This document shows, piece after piece, positions 1 through 10,566 of a stretch of DNA of 64,000 bases (positions are counted from its first letter, which is position 1; each line of letters begins with the position of its first letter). Location of the stretch: the NCBI GenBank assembly GCA_005765155.1, contig VCCP01000006.1, positions 384,501 through 448,500 on the forward strand, in the 5' to 3' direction. The notes beneath the pieces were generated by a model. It was not told where the DNA came from. It saw nothing but the letters and a program-made list of their open reading frames with translations, and searched no databases. The stretch is from Zelopaecilomyces penicillatus. Lineage: Eukaryota; Ascomycota; Sordariomycetes; Hypocreales; Pseudodiploosporaceae. Made by a program: the position numbers and the translations under genes.

Positions 1-258
1 GGCAGGTAGCCATTCGGCGTAGAACCGCCTCTGCTCGACCACATACCAATCAGTCCAGCATCGGACACCAGAGGCGTATTTGTGGCCCTCGTTGCTGTTG
101 ACGTAGCTGCCCTCGCCGTCGGAGTAGCGTTTGTGGAGGAGGGTGGTGTTGTCGGCGGCAGGGGGAGGGGCATCGCGGGATTCAAGGGCCATGCTGGGTA
201 GGGCATGGACAGGCGCCAGTGCGGTGAGCGCGAGTAGGAGGAAGTTGATGATGGCCAT
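1..258 (-). CDS. Putative secreted protein, N-terminal 86 residues (cut by window edge)
   Basis: The reading frame opens at the ATG at 258 on the minus strand and runs off the left edge without a stop. Residues 1-19 form a signal peptide: a short polar start, a Leu/Ala-rich core and an Ala-x-Ala-like end (PVHA). A Lys-Arg pair at residues 43-44 looks like a Kex2 propeptide site, giving a mature chain that starts YSDGEG. The visible mature part has one Cys followed by TDWYVVEQ. Product and family are not recognised. Small secreted proteins with a pro-segment ending in KR are common in fungi. An intron could lie beyond the edge. Confidence 0.6.
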   Translation of the reverse strand, partial: MAIINFLLLALTALAPVHALPSMALESRDAPPPAADNTTLLHKRYSDGEGSYVNSNEGHKYASGVRCWTDWYVVEQRRFYAEWLPA

Positions 259-3200
259 GGTGATGATGATGATGGATTGATAACTTGGAGGGAGGTTGTA
301 AAGACTTGATGAGTTGAGTTGGTGATCTGTGTGCTGTTTGCTTTGAAGGCTTGAGAGTGTCTTGTGTTGATGAGTTAAAAGAGCTTCATCTTCATGGTCC
401 GGACGAACCCTTATATATCCATGTTTCCACCTCATGTCTCATCTCTGGGGCTCACGATATCACCACCATACCATATCTACCCACAAAACTTTTAAACATT
501 CGGCTAAATCCCCCCCCGTAGAGAGCTTGATTACCTCCCCCGCACGGGGTAAAACTAACCGATGAAGCCACCAATCTGTGATGCTCAAAAAACGTGTCCC
601 ATGCATGCTTACAGGTAATAGACAAGTCTCACAATCTTGGAGCAAGCACACACTCCGGGCAGCCCGATCTGACGCCTGCAAACAGATCTCGTACTTTGCT
701 GCCCCAATAGGTATCGCACATGCCGGGTCTATTACGATGTTGTAACAAAAAAGGAAGAAAAGTGGAAGCATCAAGGAATCAACTTGGATTATTATGATAT
801 CATGTTATCCACAATATGGGCTCGAGCTCCGGAATGTGCTTCACCCGTGCTGACTTGTGCATGGGGCGTTATAACGAACAGAGCAAGTGGTCAACCATAA
901 ATACGATAGAACGCATGGCACGGGGCCAACCAAGCCTCATATCTTTTTGCGCCAAAACAGTCAAAACTGTACCACAACTTGAATTGAATCTTTTCGATTG
1001 GTAGTAATAATATTATGTATGCAACATGACAAATATACTCGTAGTCCATGTAGAAAACGCTCGCTGCCTTCATAAAGGCTTATGGCGAGTATACAGAGCC
1101 CCTACACCGATGATAATGATTATAGATCTTGCGAGAGATCTAAGGATCAGCAGCAGGGATAACTAAAAATCAGCTGATGTGCATAACTAGTCCACTTGTC
1201 AAAATGTATGCAGGCGTATGTGGGGAATTGTCATCAAGGGGGGGGGGGGCTTGCTCATCATTAGCCACACTGGCTTTTTTCAGAAACGATCAAACGGCAC
1301 ATATTTCCCGAGTAGGGGGGCTTGGCAGCGATCATGGGCTTAAAGCTTATTCTTTGTGTCAACAGATCTTGGCGTTCATGGCTTGCAGGATGTTGATATC
1401 ATGGCTGAGGTTCTCCCATGACAGCCTCTAGCTAGGTAGTGAGGCTTTTACCAACTCACTCACGAAGCATTCGAGTATAGGTTTTAGTACTGATAATTAT
1501 CATCATATATGCAGCTACACTAACTACAGGTCAGTTCGGCAAACCCGAAGACACCTACATCTTCCACTGTTTTGCCAATGATATCACTTTGACTTAACTA
1601 TGTAAGGGTTATCGCGTTGGGCTGATGTGTAATGAGACCCAGCCGTGTCCGAGGTAACGCTAGAAAGACACAGTCACAATCTACCACGTTGACGTGATCT
1701 GAAGTCAAGACATCTCCACCTCTTTAATTCAGATGAAGTCCTCACTCCCCACAACTGCAACATCGCATCATGCCACCACGCTGTAACGTGGTAGGACATG
1801 CCATACAGATTCTTGTATACTACGGTACCATTCCTATGCCATTGGTCAGTAATTAGTAGTTCATTGCTTGCCCTTTGAGTTCCTGACCAAAAGCCAGCCT
1901 CTCTTGCGCTAAGGCAGTCAGCAGAAGCAACACCACACGGCCATGCCTTGTCCCCAGATGCAGAGCTGCTTCCAATAACATATGCATACAAGTTAGCAAC
2001 AGACAAGCCTCAAGCAATTGTAGATCATGGCCCATGGGGTACCCGGCTTCCCCCACAACCTTGGGGGAATATATCTTTACTTTTCTTCCATCATGTCTCA
2101 TCCCCACAATATCCAACATCAGCACTTATCGGTCGTTTAGCTTACCTATGAAAAGCGCCAGCTCCGAGATCCCCCTAAGACTCTGTTCCTTATAATTGTA
2201 CACTTAGCAACAACAAACTAACGTTTCTACCTGTTCTAGTCTAGATCTGTATCAAGCACTACCAGTTAGTCATCTGCCATCAGCCCGCCTCGACTACACA
2301 AAAGCATGATTTATAACTAGACCTGCATTCACCACAGCCATCCAATTGATACCAGCTGGTCGGGTAATTGCGAGGCCTGCGTGATTGTTTATCTATTTAG
2401 CTCCGGACTTTGCCTTGCTCATTATTTTCTTTCTTTTTAAAGAGGCTTTCCTGTTTTATGTTAGTGTTATCTATGAGCAGATGCGAACAGCTTAAAGTGG
2501 CACTTGGTAAGCCTTGCTAGTACAAGAACGGAAATAGGTTCGTCAGAAAACGGGAAGCGATCTTACCAGTTCGTACAATGTGGAGGGACCAGCCAACAAA
2601 GTGAATGAGACAAGATTAGTGCAATTGATTGGCGGTATTAGTTACGATTAATGTGGGAACTGACAGGAACAGACCTCCGGGCAGCCACCGCCACGAACCG
2701 TCTTTTCGAGGTAAGCGTCTAGTTCGGTGAGACTGTCTAAATGGGGGTTAGGGGGTTATCACGCATTTCCATATTCCCGATCATTGGGCTGCTATTCCGG
2801 TTCCTTGCGCTTATCAAGTCATAACTGTGCAGGCATAACTTCACGAGTCTGAAAACGGTGTAATTGACTCTCTATGTGTGAAGATCTATTTTCCGCCCTT
2901 GTATTTACCCTCCTCTTTCGTTTCCTCTCAAGTCTCTATTCCGATGCTTCCTTATAACTACCTCTCACAGTTTCTTCTCAAAGCTCTTCTTAAGAAGTAG
3001 TTGGGCTAGTTTGTATAGGGAGGTAGAACTGCAGGCATCATGGTATAATAGAGGTCTTGATTATGCTCAAATTGGTGTCCACTTCCCCGTATTGGGCCAG
3101 CATCAGAAAGAGCAATGACGTTATGAGCGTGCTCTTCTAGGGTATCCGGCTGGGGATATTCCATGCTATCTACATGTCCGTCTGAACTGTCCTTTCCCTG

Positions 3201-3268
3201 TAACTCGTCTGTAGATATTGGGCCAGGGACAGCTGTGACAACTGCGTTCTTTGCAGTTCGCAGCTGAT
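259..3268. other. Gene-free stretch, 3.0 kb
   Basis: I see no convincing coding region. Open frames here are short (up to 110 codons), overlap on both strands and lack splice-linked continuations. The first few hundred bases should hold the promoter of the secreted-protein gene. A small perfect inverted repeat (7-bp arms TAGATCT/AGATCTA, 6-nt loop) lies at 1123-1142. The right end should hold the 3' UTR of the Zn2Cys6 regulator. Confidence 0.6.
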
Positions 3269-5617
3269 TCAGAAGCTGTCGAGATCCATGATGAACTCCC
3301 AGCCCGCGTCGAAATCTACAGACACTTCCTCTAAATGGGACAAGAAGCCCAGTTCTGGCATGTAGCTGGAGTGCTCCATCCCCCACGGTGCCTCCGAATA
3401 CGCAGAACTCGGCAGCGCTGCCAATTCTTCACTCGTGAGAGGGGTAGAGTTGGTACCAGTCGTCGATGAGGATGGTTGGCCAGCAGGTAAATTATGACGA
3501 CTATCACCCGTATTCGAGTTTGTCGTTGTTATGAAGCTTTGATCAGCCGCTTGAGCGGTCTGTTGCTCGCCTTTTCTGACAACTGTGCCAAAAAACGGAA
3601 TGCGGACTTGTTCGTCCGTGCTCGATCTCGACAGCAGACCCGTAAGCGTCTTGCGACATTGCGACGCAATGGGACAGTTTTCTTGATTCTCCTGGCGTTG
3701 CAAGCACCGAATCAAAGACAACACAGCCTCCATGTCATTCCCATCATCACTTGAACTTAACATCCTTGGGCCGGAGGAGGACCTTAAGCAGCAACCCAGA
3801 AGTAAGACAATGGCACCAGTAAAGGCCATAAAGTCCACGAGCTTGCACTCAGACGGGCTCGGCCCTCCCTCCGCGTCACTATGTAGACTCAGGTAGCGCC
3901 TCAGCAGCTGTCGTGCAGCCTCCATGCTGGCGACGCGCACGATTGAGCTGTGCACAGAGTTCCTTTCTCCAGAGCCGCTGAGGAACGGTAGGTAGATATA
4001 GAGTCGCAGGTGGAAGAAGAAGAGTTGCTGGTGCAGCCGGACATGGAATTCGTCGAAATCGGGGCCATCGGCTTGCATCCGGTCAGGAAGCTCCCACCAG
4101 GTTTCTGGGAAAGACGCTGCAAGCTCATTCATCTCCTCGTCAAGTTTCAGTGTTTTGGAGATGGAAGCCTTTGTACGCGAGTGGTTTCGGTCAATGACTT
4201 TTCCGGTTATCATGGCACAGCGGATGGCCATGGTCGAATCCAGGTAGTCATTTTCGGGCTGCTTCACCTCTAGGATTTGCTGATGGTGCATGTCGACAAA
4301 GCCGTACGGCAGCCCGAGAAACATGCTCATCATGCGGTCTGCTTGGTAGATTGACAGCCAGAGCCGTCTCTTGGCTGTTGATCGGAGGCCAGCCCGGTAC
4401 AGGTCCTTTTGACATCATCAAAATCATCAGCTTCCAGCACTCGTCTCCGTAACACGATGTTTGACATACCGTTGAATGCGCGACCGCTACTCCTCTACGA
4501 TAGATCATCCATGATCTTCTGGGCTGGCCCTCGTCTGCATAGAGAACAGCCAGCAAGATCAGGCACTCCAAGCCTTCCACAGTAGACACATATGCCATGT
4601 CAGAGACAACGAGGCGGTCGACCAATTTGTAGATAGGTGACCCATCAACATTAGAAGCGAAAGCGAACGCAATCGCCATCTTACCCAGTTCTGACGGTCG
4701 ATCACTTGTGTAGGCCCGCCTGACGAAGTCTGGAAAAGACTCAATCGTGTCGTCATACATGCCACGAACAGCTCTGTGTATTCGAACCCACCAGCCTTTG
4801 TGCGCCAAGGCAACTTTCATAATGGAGTCGTAGGACGGCAATCCTGCACGTAGTGTCTTGCATATGATACTTTCCCTCTGGCCGGGTGAGGGTGAGGGTG
4901 AGGGCTCAGGCGATCTGCTGGAAACACGAGAAGGTGGCCCATGTTCACCTGTTGACGAGTGAGATTGGGAGAGCTGCGCTGGCTCGTCAAGTCTACTGAA
5001 CGTACAACAACTGCATGCCAACAAGGGGGACTCACTCCAGACAGGTCCAGAACCGCAAGGAAGGGCGCCCGCTGATCTGCGACACTGTTTTCCACAACGT
5101 CTTGAGCCTGAGGGACGACTGTGGTGCTGTTTCTCGGAGAGTCGGATTCTGGGCACCGACGCAACGGCAGTCTCGCGCCATTACCGCCTTGGCTTACACA
5201 TGATATGCGACGAGATTCGCAGTTGAAACAGACCGAAGCTCCTGGCATTGAGACACACCGAGTCTTTCGACGGCGACCTAGACAAATGAATTACGCGTGA
5301 GCTGGCGTGCTGGAGCAGCTTTGGGCGCGGAAGGGAACGAGGTACTCGCATTCTGTGCAGCTATGCGTGCCTCTACGCATAGTCCTTCGTGTCGGCACCG
5401 AGGTTGAGGACTCGGATACAGACGCATTCGTCCTCGGAGAGCCGCGCACCATGCTTGAGAAACTTTGGATGGATTGGCCCACGGAGTCACTGTATGTGGT
5501 CGAAGTGATGCTGGATGAGGGAGGGAGAGACGGAATTGGTTGCCGCGGATGGGGTTTCGTCCGCGGACGAAGTGGCTTAGCGAACGAATCCTTCACATGA
5601 GGGTTGTCGCCAGACAT
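3269..5617 (-). CDS. Zn2Cys6 fungal-specific transcription factor
   Basis: Exons on the minus strand: 5617-5350, 5277-5036, 4973-4470, 4405-3269, giving 716 residues. Intron 1 (5349-5278) is inferred to be GC-AG. Splicing T|GT makes the second zinc-ligand Cys and restores the cluster C87-x2-C90-x6-C97-x8-C106-x2-C109-x6-C116 with the usual RRRKTR linker. Introns 2 (5035-4974) and 3 (4469-4406) have GTGAGT and GTATGT donors, and all phases fit. The middle region (about residues 220-420, including ADEGQPRRSWMIYR and RRLWLSIYQADR) matches the fungal-specific transcription factor domain, in which an RxLWW-like segment is followed by an LGLP motif. The N-terminus is Ser/Pro-rich and the C-terminus low-complexity. 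The next gene, a dehydrogenase, is divergent 285 bp away, so it is a possible target. Ligand and pathway are unknown. Confidence 0.85.
5278..5349 (-). other. Inferred GC-AG intron inside the zinc-cluster codon
   Basis: The intron begins GCGAGT (minus strand) and ends TCTAG, 72 nt. Only the GC donor keeps the frame from CTE-C to RRRKTRC. The canonical-looking GT at 5345 shifts the frame and meets TAA about 30 codons later. A CTCAC branch-like motif lies just upstream of the acceptor. Confidence 0.75.
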
Positions 5618-5902
5618 GTCATTGCCTGTTGGAGGATTCGTTGTCGAATTACTAATGACTATTTAGTCTGATTTAATAGACTCCTCTTTGGTTTGTTTAT
5701 TAGTCGTCTTTTTTGTGCGCGGACGAGCCTTTGTGTAGGACCTCGTACATGTGTATATATATATCTAAGACCTTCCTCGTCACAGATCGAGGTATTCTAA
5801 TGAGAAATACTACGAAAGCGCATTTCATACTTTCCCTGCCTATCTCTAGTAAAATCACTTTACATTTCATTGTTTCCGTTGAGGCAATATAGTTCCGCGA
5901 CA
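5618..5902. promoter_or_regulatory. Shared divergent promoter, regulator/dehydrogenase
   Basis: These 285 bp separate two divergent start codons. A TATATATATATC run lies at about 5755-5766, some 140 bp upstream of the dehydrogenase start, suitable for a TATA element. No palindromic CGG-type zinc-cluster site was obvious by eye. Confidence 0.55.
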
Positions 5903-6889
5903 ATGGCACCTCTTGTATGGCTTGTAACAGGAGTTTCGGCAGGCATTGGAGCTGCCCTCGTCGAGGAAATCGTCCGTCGAGGCGACAAAGTGATTGCTGC
6001 CAACAGACAGGTCCATCAGATGGCCGATCGAGCTTCAGAGCATGTGTCGCTTCTTGAGCTCGACCTGACGTCTGGTTCCAAAGTCATTGCAAGCAAAGTC
6101 AAGGAGGCCTGGCAGATATTCGGACACATTGATGTTCTTGTTAACAATGCTGGCACATTCTTGTTCGCCCCCTTTGAGGAAATCAGGTAGGTCAGATCAG
6201 GTCAGGTTCTATCTGTGAGATCAGGTTTCTCATCAGCTTTGCGCAGTGATGACGACGCAGAACGCATCTTCCAAACCAACGTCTTCGGCCAGCTTCACAT
6301 GACACGGGCCATTCTCCCCTTCTTCCGCCAACAGGGATCAGGAACAATCACCTTCACAGCCTCAAACCAACTCTGGGGCAACATGCCCTACACGACGTAC
6401 TACAACATGACCAAGTGGACAAACAGCTCCCTTGCTGAATCGCTGCACAAAGAGGTCTCTTCTCTCGGCATCCGCTGCGTCGCCTTTGAGTGCGGTGGTG
6501 TTGCCACGCGCCTCTTCGAACCGCGCGAGAAGGATAAAGTTGTGTCACAGAAGAACGAGGAGGAGGACAAGAGTCCCATCGAAGCATATATGCCAGGGTT
6601 TACCGCTGTTTCACAGGATTTCGCTGAATTGGGATTGCCTCCGGGAGACCCTGTGAAGGTGGCAAAGGCAATGGCTGATGTTGTCAGGGGTGAGGGTATG
6701 GCGGCTGGCAGAGTCTGGTCCTCACGGATTGCTCTGGGTTCGGATTCTCTTCGATGGTGGAGGATCAAAAGACAACAGGAGGCCGTAGTGATGGATCGGT
6801 GGGAGGACGTCACCCTCAGCACGGATCGTGACGATGCAGTGCTCTCTGACAAGTTGGATCGCTTTGCTCTCATGGCAGGGGCTGAGTAA
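5903..6889 (+). CDS. Short-chain dehydrogenase/reductase
   Basis: Exons 5903-6186 and 6247-6889 give 308 residues; the intron (60 nt) runs GTAGGT...GCGCAG. It is an NAD(P)-dependent oxidoreductase of the classical SDR type. The Rossmann glycine motif TGVSAGIG is at residues 9-16, NNAG at 81-84, and the catalytic tetrad N106, S134, Y147, K151 is complete (YNMTK). There is no signal peptide, so it is probably cytosolic. The start at 5903 is the first ATG in the frame; the frame is open a little further upstream but has only a TTG there. The substrate cannot be told from sequence. It is divergent from the Zn2Cys6 regulator, which may control it. Confidence 0.92.
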
Positions 6890-7850
6890 CATGACCATGT
6901 TGTGATGTTCTGAGAGTGAGATAACACATCGGTCGATTAGACAAGCTCATTGTATGACCATTTCCGGTCGATGTGTATGTTTATATCTCGATAAGGTAGC
7001 TAATTCACACCCAGCACGGGATCTGAGGTTGATTATATGATGCCCATGATTCCGAGAATTTCTCCCAACTCCGCCGTGTGAATCAAGATCCAAAGTCCAA
7101 GCACCAATCCTCTGCCCACTGCTCAACAAAAAGCAAACTTAGTAGGGTAAGGTTTCATGTGACGCAATATCTCCTGTGAGCTGTTCACTCAGGGTCAAGA
7201 GCAGATGGGTGATTTTTTTCATGACGAGATCCTGACGCACAGCCTGCCAGCGGCACGGATCGCAGATCCTCAGCGTAGGAGCACCAGGCGCGAAGTCTTT
7301 ACCAAGACGAAAAAGAAAAAAAGAAAAAAAAAGAAAAAAGAGCAGCTGAATCAGAGACATGTTAGCTTAAGTGCGACTGTGTGACACATCACGCTACAGT
7401 GGGCACCGGAAAAACTTGGTTACGCATGCAATGCTTTGATGTGAAGTCCAGCTTCAACTTGTCATTCTTTGCCTATACGCAGCCCTGTTGAGATGAGGTA
7501 CCCAGCATGAATTGAGAGGGAATTGGACATGTCTCTGATTGTTTGTATGCATTGAGTTTCAAGGTGTACGGTTTAGTTGCACACCTCTCGCATTGCTCCC
7601 AAAGTCACACGGTCACACTTGGGCCGGACGTGGATATAGTGAGACACGGTGAGACAATCCTCATCATGATTTGCGCATGTGGTGGTGATTGCTCTCGGCA
7701 TTTGACCAAGCTCGCCCCCCTTTACCTTTTAACTTTCGCTTTGCCTTGCCTTAGACACGACAGATCGATCTGTGAAATCTTACAATTGTCTATATTTAAA
7801 CAATCCCCAGCATCCATCTCACTTCTGAACACTCCACGACTCGGCTTATG

Positions 7851-7891
<41 letters not shown>

Positions 7892-7896
7892 TCATC
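6890..7896. promoter_or_regulatory. Intergenic region and HsbA-like gene promoter
   Basis: No gene is seen in the first 0.9 kb. A 34-nt all-purine tract lies at 7309-7342. A TATATTTAAA element at about 7791 is roughly 105 bp before the HsbA-like start. A (CA)19 repeat occupies 7852-7889, directly before the start codon. Confidence 0.55.
7852..7889 (+). repeat. (CA)19 microsatellite in the 5' leader of the HsbA-like gene
   Basis: An uninterrupted CA dinucleotide run ends 7 nt before the ATG at 7897. It lies downstream of the TATA-like element, so it should be transcribed as part of the leader. Confidence 0.9.
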
Positions 7897-8427
7897 ATGA
7901 AGTTCGCTACTCCCCTCACCATACTGGCTGCCATCTCCGGCGCCTACAGCCTAGTCATCAAACGCGACACCCCAGTCAAAAAGGTCATCACCGACCTCAC
8001 TGCCTTTATCGGCCAGCTCGACACAGCGGTCAATGCCTACAGCGGCGACTTCGAGCCCATTTCCAACGCCATCGACAATGTCGTCAGCTCCATTGCGAGC
8101 GGCCAGACCATTGTCACCGGCGCTGCCCCCATTGGTCTCGGCGATGCTGCGACGCTTCTTGACCCAGTCAAGGAGCTTGAAAACCAGGCCAAGGTGCTCC
8201 TCGAAGATGTCAAAGCACGCGTTGACGACGTCAAAGCTGCGAAGCAATGCACCAACACCCTTGGAAAGATTACCACTTTCAACACCACTGGTCAGAAGTT
8301 GGTTAATGACATTGTCGACAAGATCTCATCGACCTTTGTCAAGGCCCAGGCCAAGCCGTATGCTGATAGCATCAAGAACACTCTGGCGCAGGCACAAGAT
8401 CTTTTTGAGCCCAGCAACTGCTCTTAA
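7897..8427 (+). CDS. HsbA-like hydrophobic surface-binding / cell-wall galactomannoprotein family
   Basis: Single exon, 176 residues. Residues 1-17 are a signal peptide ending GAYS, followed by a Lys-Arg pair (KRD) that could be a processing site. The mature chain is helical and Ala/Val/Asp/Lys-rich, begins TPVKKVITDL and ends NCS. It has only two Cys residues: one in the KQCTNTL segment and one near the C-terminus. This is the pattern of the HsbA family, which includes the Aspergillus hydrophobic-surface-binding protein and Mp1-type cell-wall mannoproteins. The role is probably adsorption to hydrophobic surfaces or lipid binding outside the cell. The frame is open upstream and contains an in-frame ATG at 7666, but the TATA-like element at 7791 and the signal peptide favour 7897. 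Confidence 0.88.
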   Translation: MKFATPLTILAAISGAYSLVIKRDTPVKKVITDLTAFIGQLDTAVNAYSGDFEPISNAIDNVVSSIASGQTIVTGAAPIGLGDAATLLDPVKELENQAKVLLEDVKARVDDVKAAKQCTNTLGKITTFNTTGQKLVNDIVDKISSTFVKAQAKPYADSIKNTLAQAQDLFEPSNCS

Positions 8428-8800
8428 AGAGAAATATTGGGGATTTGTATAGGATGAATGATGATGGAGTTGATGTATACACTCGGTAGATGGGAAGACA
8501 TGTGTTTTGATGAATAAAATCTCAATATTAAGCATGCATGCTCCTCCCTGAGATATGTTTGGCATTATGGGTATACCGAACTGACAATAGTAAGATCGTG
8601 TCTTGTAGATAACACAGCCGCCTGTCCAAGAGTGCGGATAATTAAAACAGTACATGTTGGAGCCACGGCCTCTGTTCACCCCCTTTGTTCACCGGGGCCA
8701 TCAAGAGGAGGTGAATCGTAGAGCCTTTCTCCTCAGCACCGTTAATAGCAGCAATTTATTCCTCATTGACTAATTATCGAAGCTACAGGCACAGTATATA
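8428..8800. other. 3' regions of two convergent genes
   Basis: This 373-bp gap separates the end of the HsbA-like gene from the end of the gag-like gene on the opposite strand. An AATAAA signal at about 8515 is a likely poly(A) signal for the HsbA-like gene. No gene is seen. Confidence 0.5.
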
Positions 8801-9802
8801 TCACTGCTGCCCGCCCTGACCAGCCCTTCGCCTCTGCCTTTTCGATCGGTACGATTTCTTGGACACCCTGTTCCTCGCTGCACCTCCCTGGGTTTGATAG
8901 TTATTGCCTCGTGGAACTATCTGATGCTTACTGAAATAAGCCCAGCATTTTATGTGTTCCGCGACTGTTTCTGGTGCAAGCCGGTCACGAGGGCTATAGT
9001 TGATTTCTTTAGACATTTCCTTGCATTGCTCAAAGATCCCATTGAGGACTTGCGCACCAGGGACTTCGGCAGCTAAAGGCTCTTGGTCTTTGAGCGTGCT
9101 GATAACATCACGGATCTGGGTATGCAAGGCGGTCTTTCTATTCCGTAATTCTGAATATCGCATCCACAGATCCGTGGCTAAGAAAGCACCTTCACTCGGC
9201 AGAATGCTCGAGATATCACGGAGCCATTGGCCACTGTCGTATACTGGGATATTGTAACGCCGGACCTGGTACATGACGCGCTCCCACTCCTCTACCCATT
9301 TGGACAGCGGGCCACCCTCGTGGTACTTGTCCATGACAGCCTTGTATTTCTCAAGGGTTGCTTGCTCCATAACATAGGGTTCTGGCTTCATCTCCTCTTC
9401 TATAACAACCATCCATTCTCTAAGCCCACGGCTCCAACTAAGGCGGTACTGAATGAGCTTAGGCACGCTGTGATAGATAAGACGCTGTATCCTGAGCTTT
9501 TCATTCTCCTGTTCCATGAACAACTCCCGATGCATGGAATTGGCTTCGAGGGCAGCTTCATAGCTGGCTTGCTGGGGGGTTGGAGGCTGGCCCAATACAG
9601 CAATGGGAAGATCAACAAAATCTCGGAATTTGAAACAGCTGGGCTCTTCAATGAGAAACTCCCCTGAATCATCTTTGGTCATGATATTCCAAAGCGGTCG
9701 GGAACAAACATGGTCACTCAGTTCGTCTAACCAGTCATCGTATTGCTCACTGGATTCAAGTGTGATTTTGAGCTTGTCGGGTTCATCGGCAGTACCTAAC
9801 AT
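8801..9802 (-). CDS. Stand-alone copia-type retrotransposon gag-like protein
   Basis: Intact 333-residue single-exon frame; the start at 9802 is the first ATG (the frame is open 27 codons further up without an ATG). The N-terminal block LKITLESSEQYDDWLDEL with a following LWNIM resembles the opening of gag from fungal Ty1/copia elements, in which an L-x-G-x-x-Y-x-x-W segment is typical. The central Trp/Tyr-rich segment (KWVEEWERVMYQVRRYNIP, then a WLRDISSIL block) fits the gag helical core. There is no CCHC zinc knuckle; the C-terminus is instead strongly basic (KKSYRSKRQRRR). No protease, integrase or reverse transcriptase frame follows in either direction, and no LTRs were seen. It could be a fragment of an element or a domesticated gag gene. 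Confidence 0.6.
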   Translation of the reverse strand: MLGTADEPDKLKITLESSEQYDDWLDELSDHVCSRPLWNIMTKDDSGEFLIEEPSCFKFRDFVDLPIAVLGQPPTPQQASYEAALEANSMHRELFMEQENEKLRIQRLIYHSVPKLIQYRLSWSRGLREWMVVIEEEMKPEPYVMEQATLEKYKAVMDKYHEGGPLSKWVEEWERVMYQVRRYNIPVYDSGQWLRDISSILPSEGAFLATDLWMRYSELRNRKTALHTQIRDVISTLKDQEPLAAEVPGAQVLNGIFEQCKEMSKEINYSPRDRLAPETVAEHIKCWAYFSKHQIVPRGNNYQTQGGAARNRVSKKSYRSKRQRRRAGQGGQQ

Positions 9803-10566
9803 TGTGTGAGCGCAATGTCGACTGATTGACTGACGAGGGGGGTTCAAGATGATGGCAGGCGAAGAAATTGTGAGTCTCTGCAAACTTCAGCGCGTGTTGG
9901 CGCAGGTCGCGTTGGACCCCAAGTCACGATACATCAGCGGGGTACATAGCAAACAAACACCACTAATCACAGTCGTTGGTTGCCATCAATAAGATCAATT
10001 GTTTCATGTGTTGGTTCTGATCAATTGCTTGTGAAAACAAACAAATCTCATTCCTCATCTTTGATTCCCTTCATCAACCCTTGTCAATTGCTTCTTACAG
10101 CCTCTCATCACATCTGCATGTAACCCTGCACGATGACCTCATCGATCACTCTCACCCACAGTGAATTAATCCACTATTATGTCCCCAATGCAATCTACCA
10201 ATCGTCTCAAACATAACAACATATCGGATCTTTAAACTCTTTCTTTTTTATAATCTCTATTCATTAGTTTGATCTCATCATGGAACTCGGCATAATTACC
10301 CTCCGCATGCAGGTGCGTTGATTGGAGCAAGTTACGACTCCATTGGAATCTTTGGAAGGATGGAATGTCAATCCTTCCACCTAATTAGTACCCCGGGAAC
10401 AAGCAGGCTTCAGCGCCGGCCTTGTTCCCAAGTCGGCTCGCCGAAATCATACATCATACATTTAAAGAACATTAAAAATGCTCAAACTTTCATCTACACC
10501 TTGAAACATAAATAGCAACTGTTTTTTGTAACTCCCTCTTTTTGTAGTGTAGTTGCATCAATCGCT
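9803..10566. promoter_or_regulatory. Divergent intergenic region, gag-like gene / lipase
   Basis: 764 bp between divergent start codons, notably AT-rich between 10000 and 10300, with repeated TCAATTG motifs near 9996, 10020 and 10083. No gene and no LTR-like ends were recognised. Confidence 0.45.

Noticed and set aside
1123..1142. Small perfect inverted repeat TAGATCT/AGATCTA
   Set aside because: Arms of only 7 bp around a 6-nt loop are expected by chance at this scale.
3006..3386. Minus-strand frame overlapping the end of the Zn2Cys6 gene, possible extra C-terminal exon
   Set aside because: The main frame reaches a stop at 3269 with a plausible end (FIMDLDSF). No donor/acceptor pair joins it in phase convincingly.
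5345..5350. Canonical GT donor for intron 1 of the Zn2Cys6 gene
   Set aside because: Using it shifts the frame, destroys the RRRKTRC part of the zinc cluster and leads to an early stop, so the GC donor at 5349 is preferred.
7666..7896. Upstream in-frame ATG giving a longer HsbA-like protein
   Set aside because: It would bury the signal peptide, translate the (CA)19 repeat and lies upstream of the TATA-like element.
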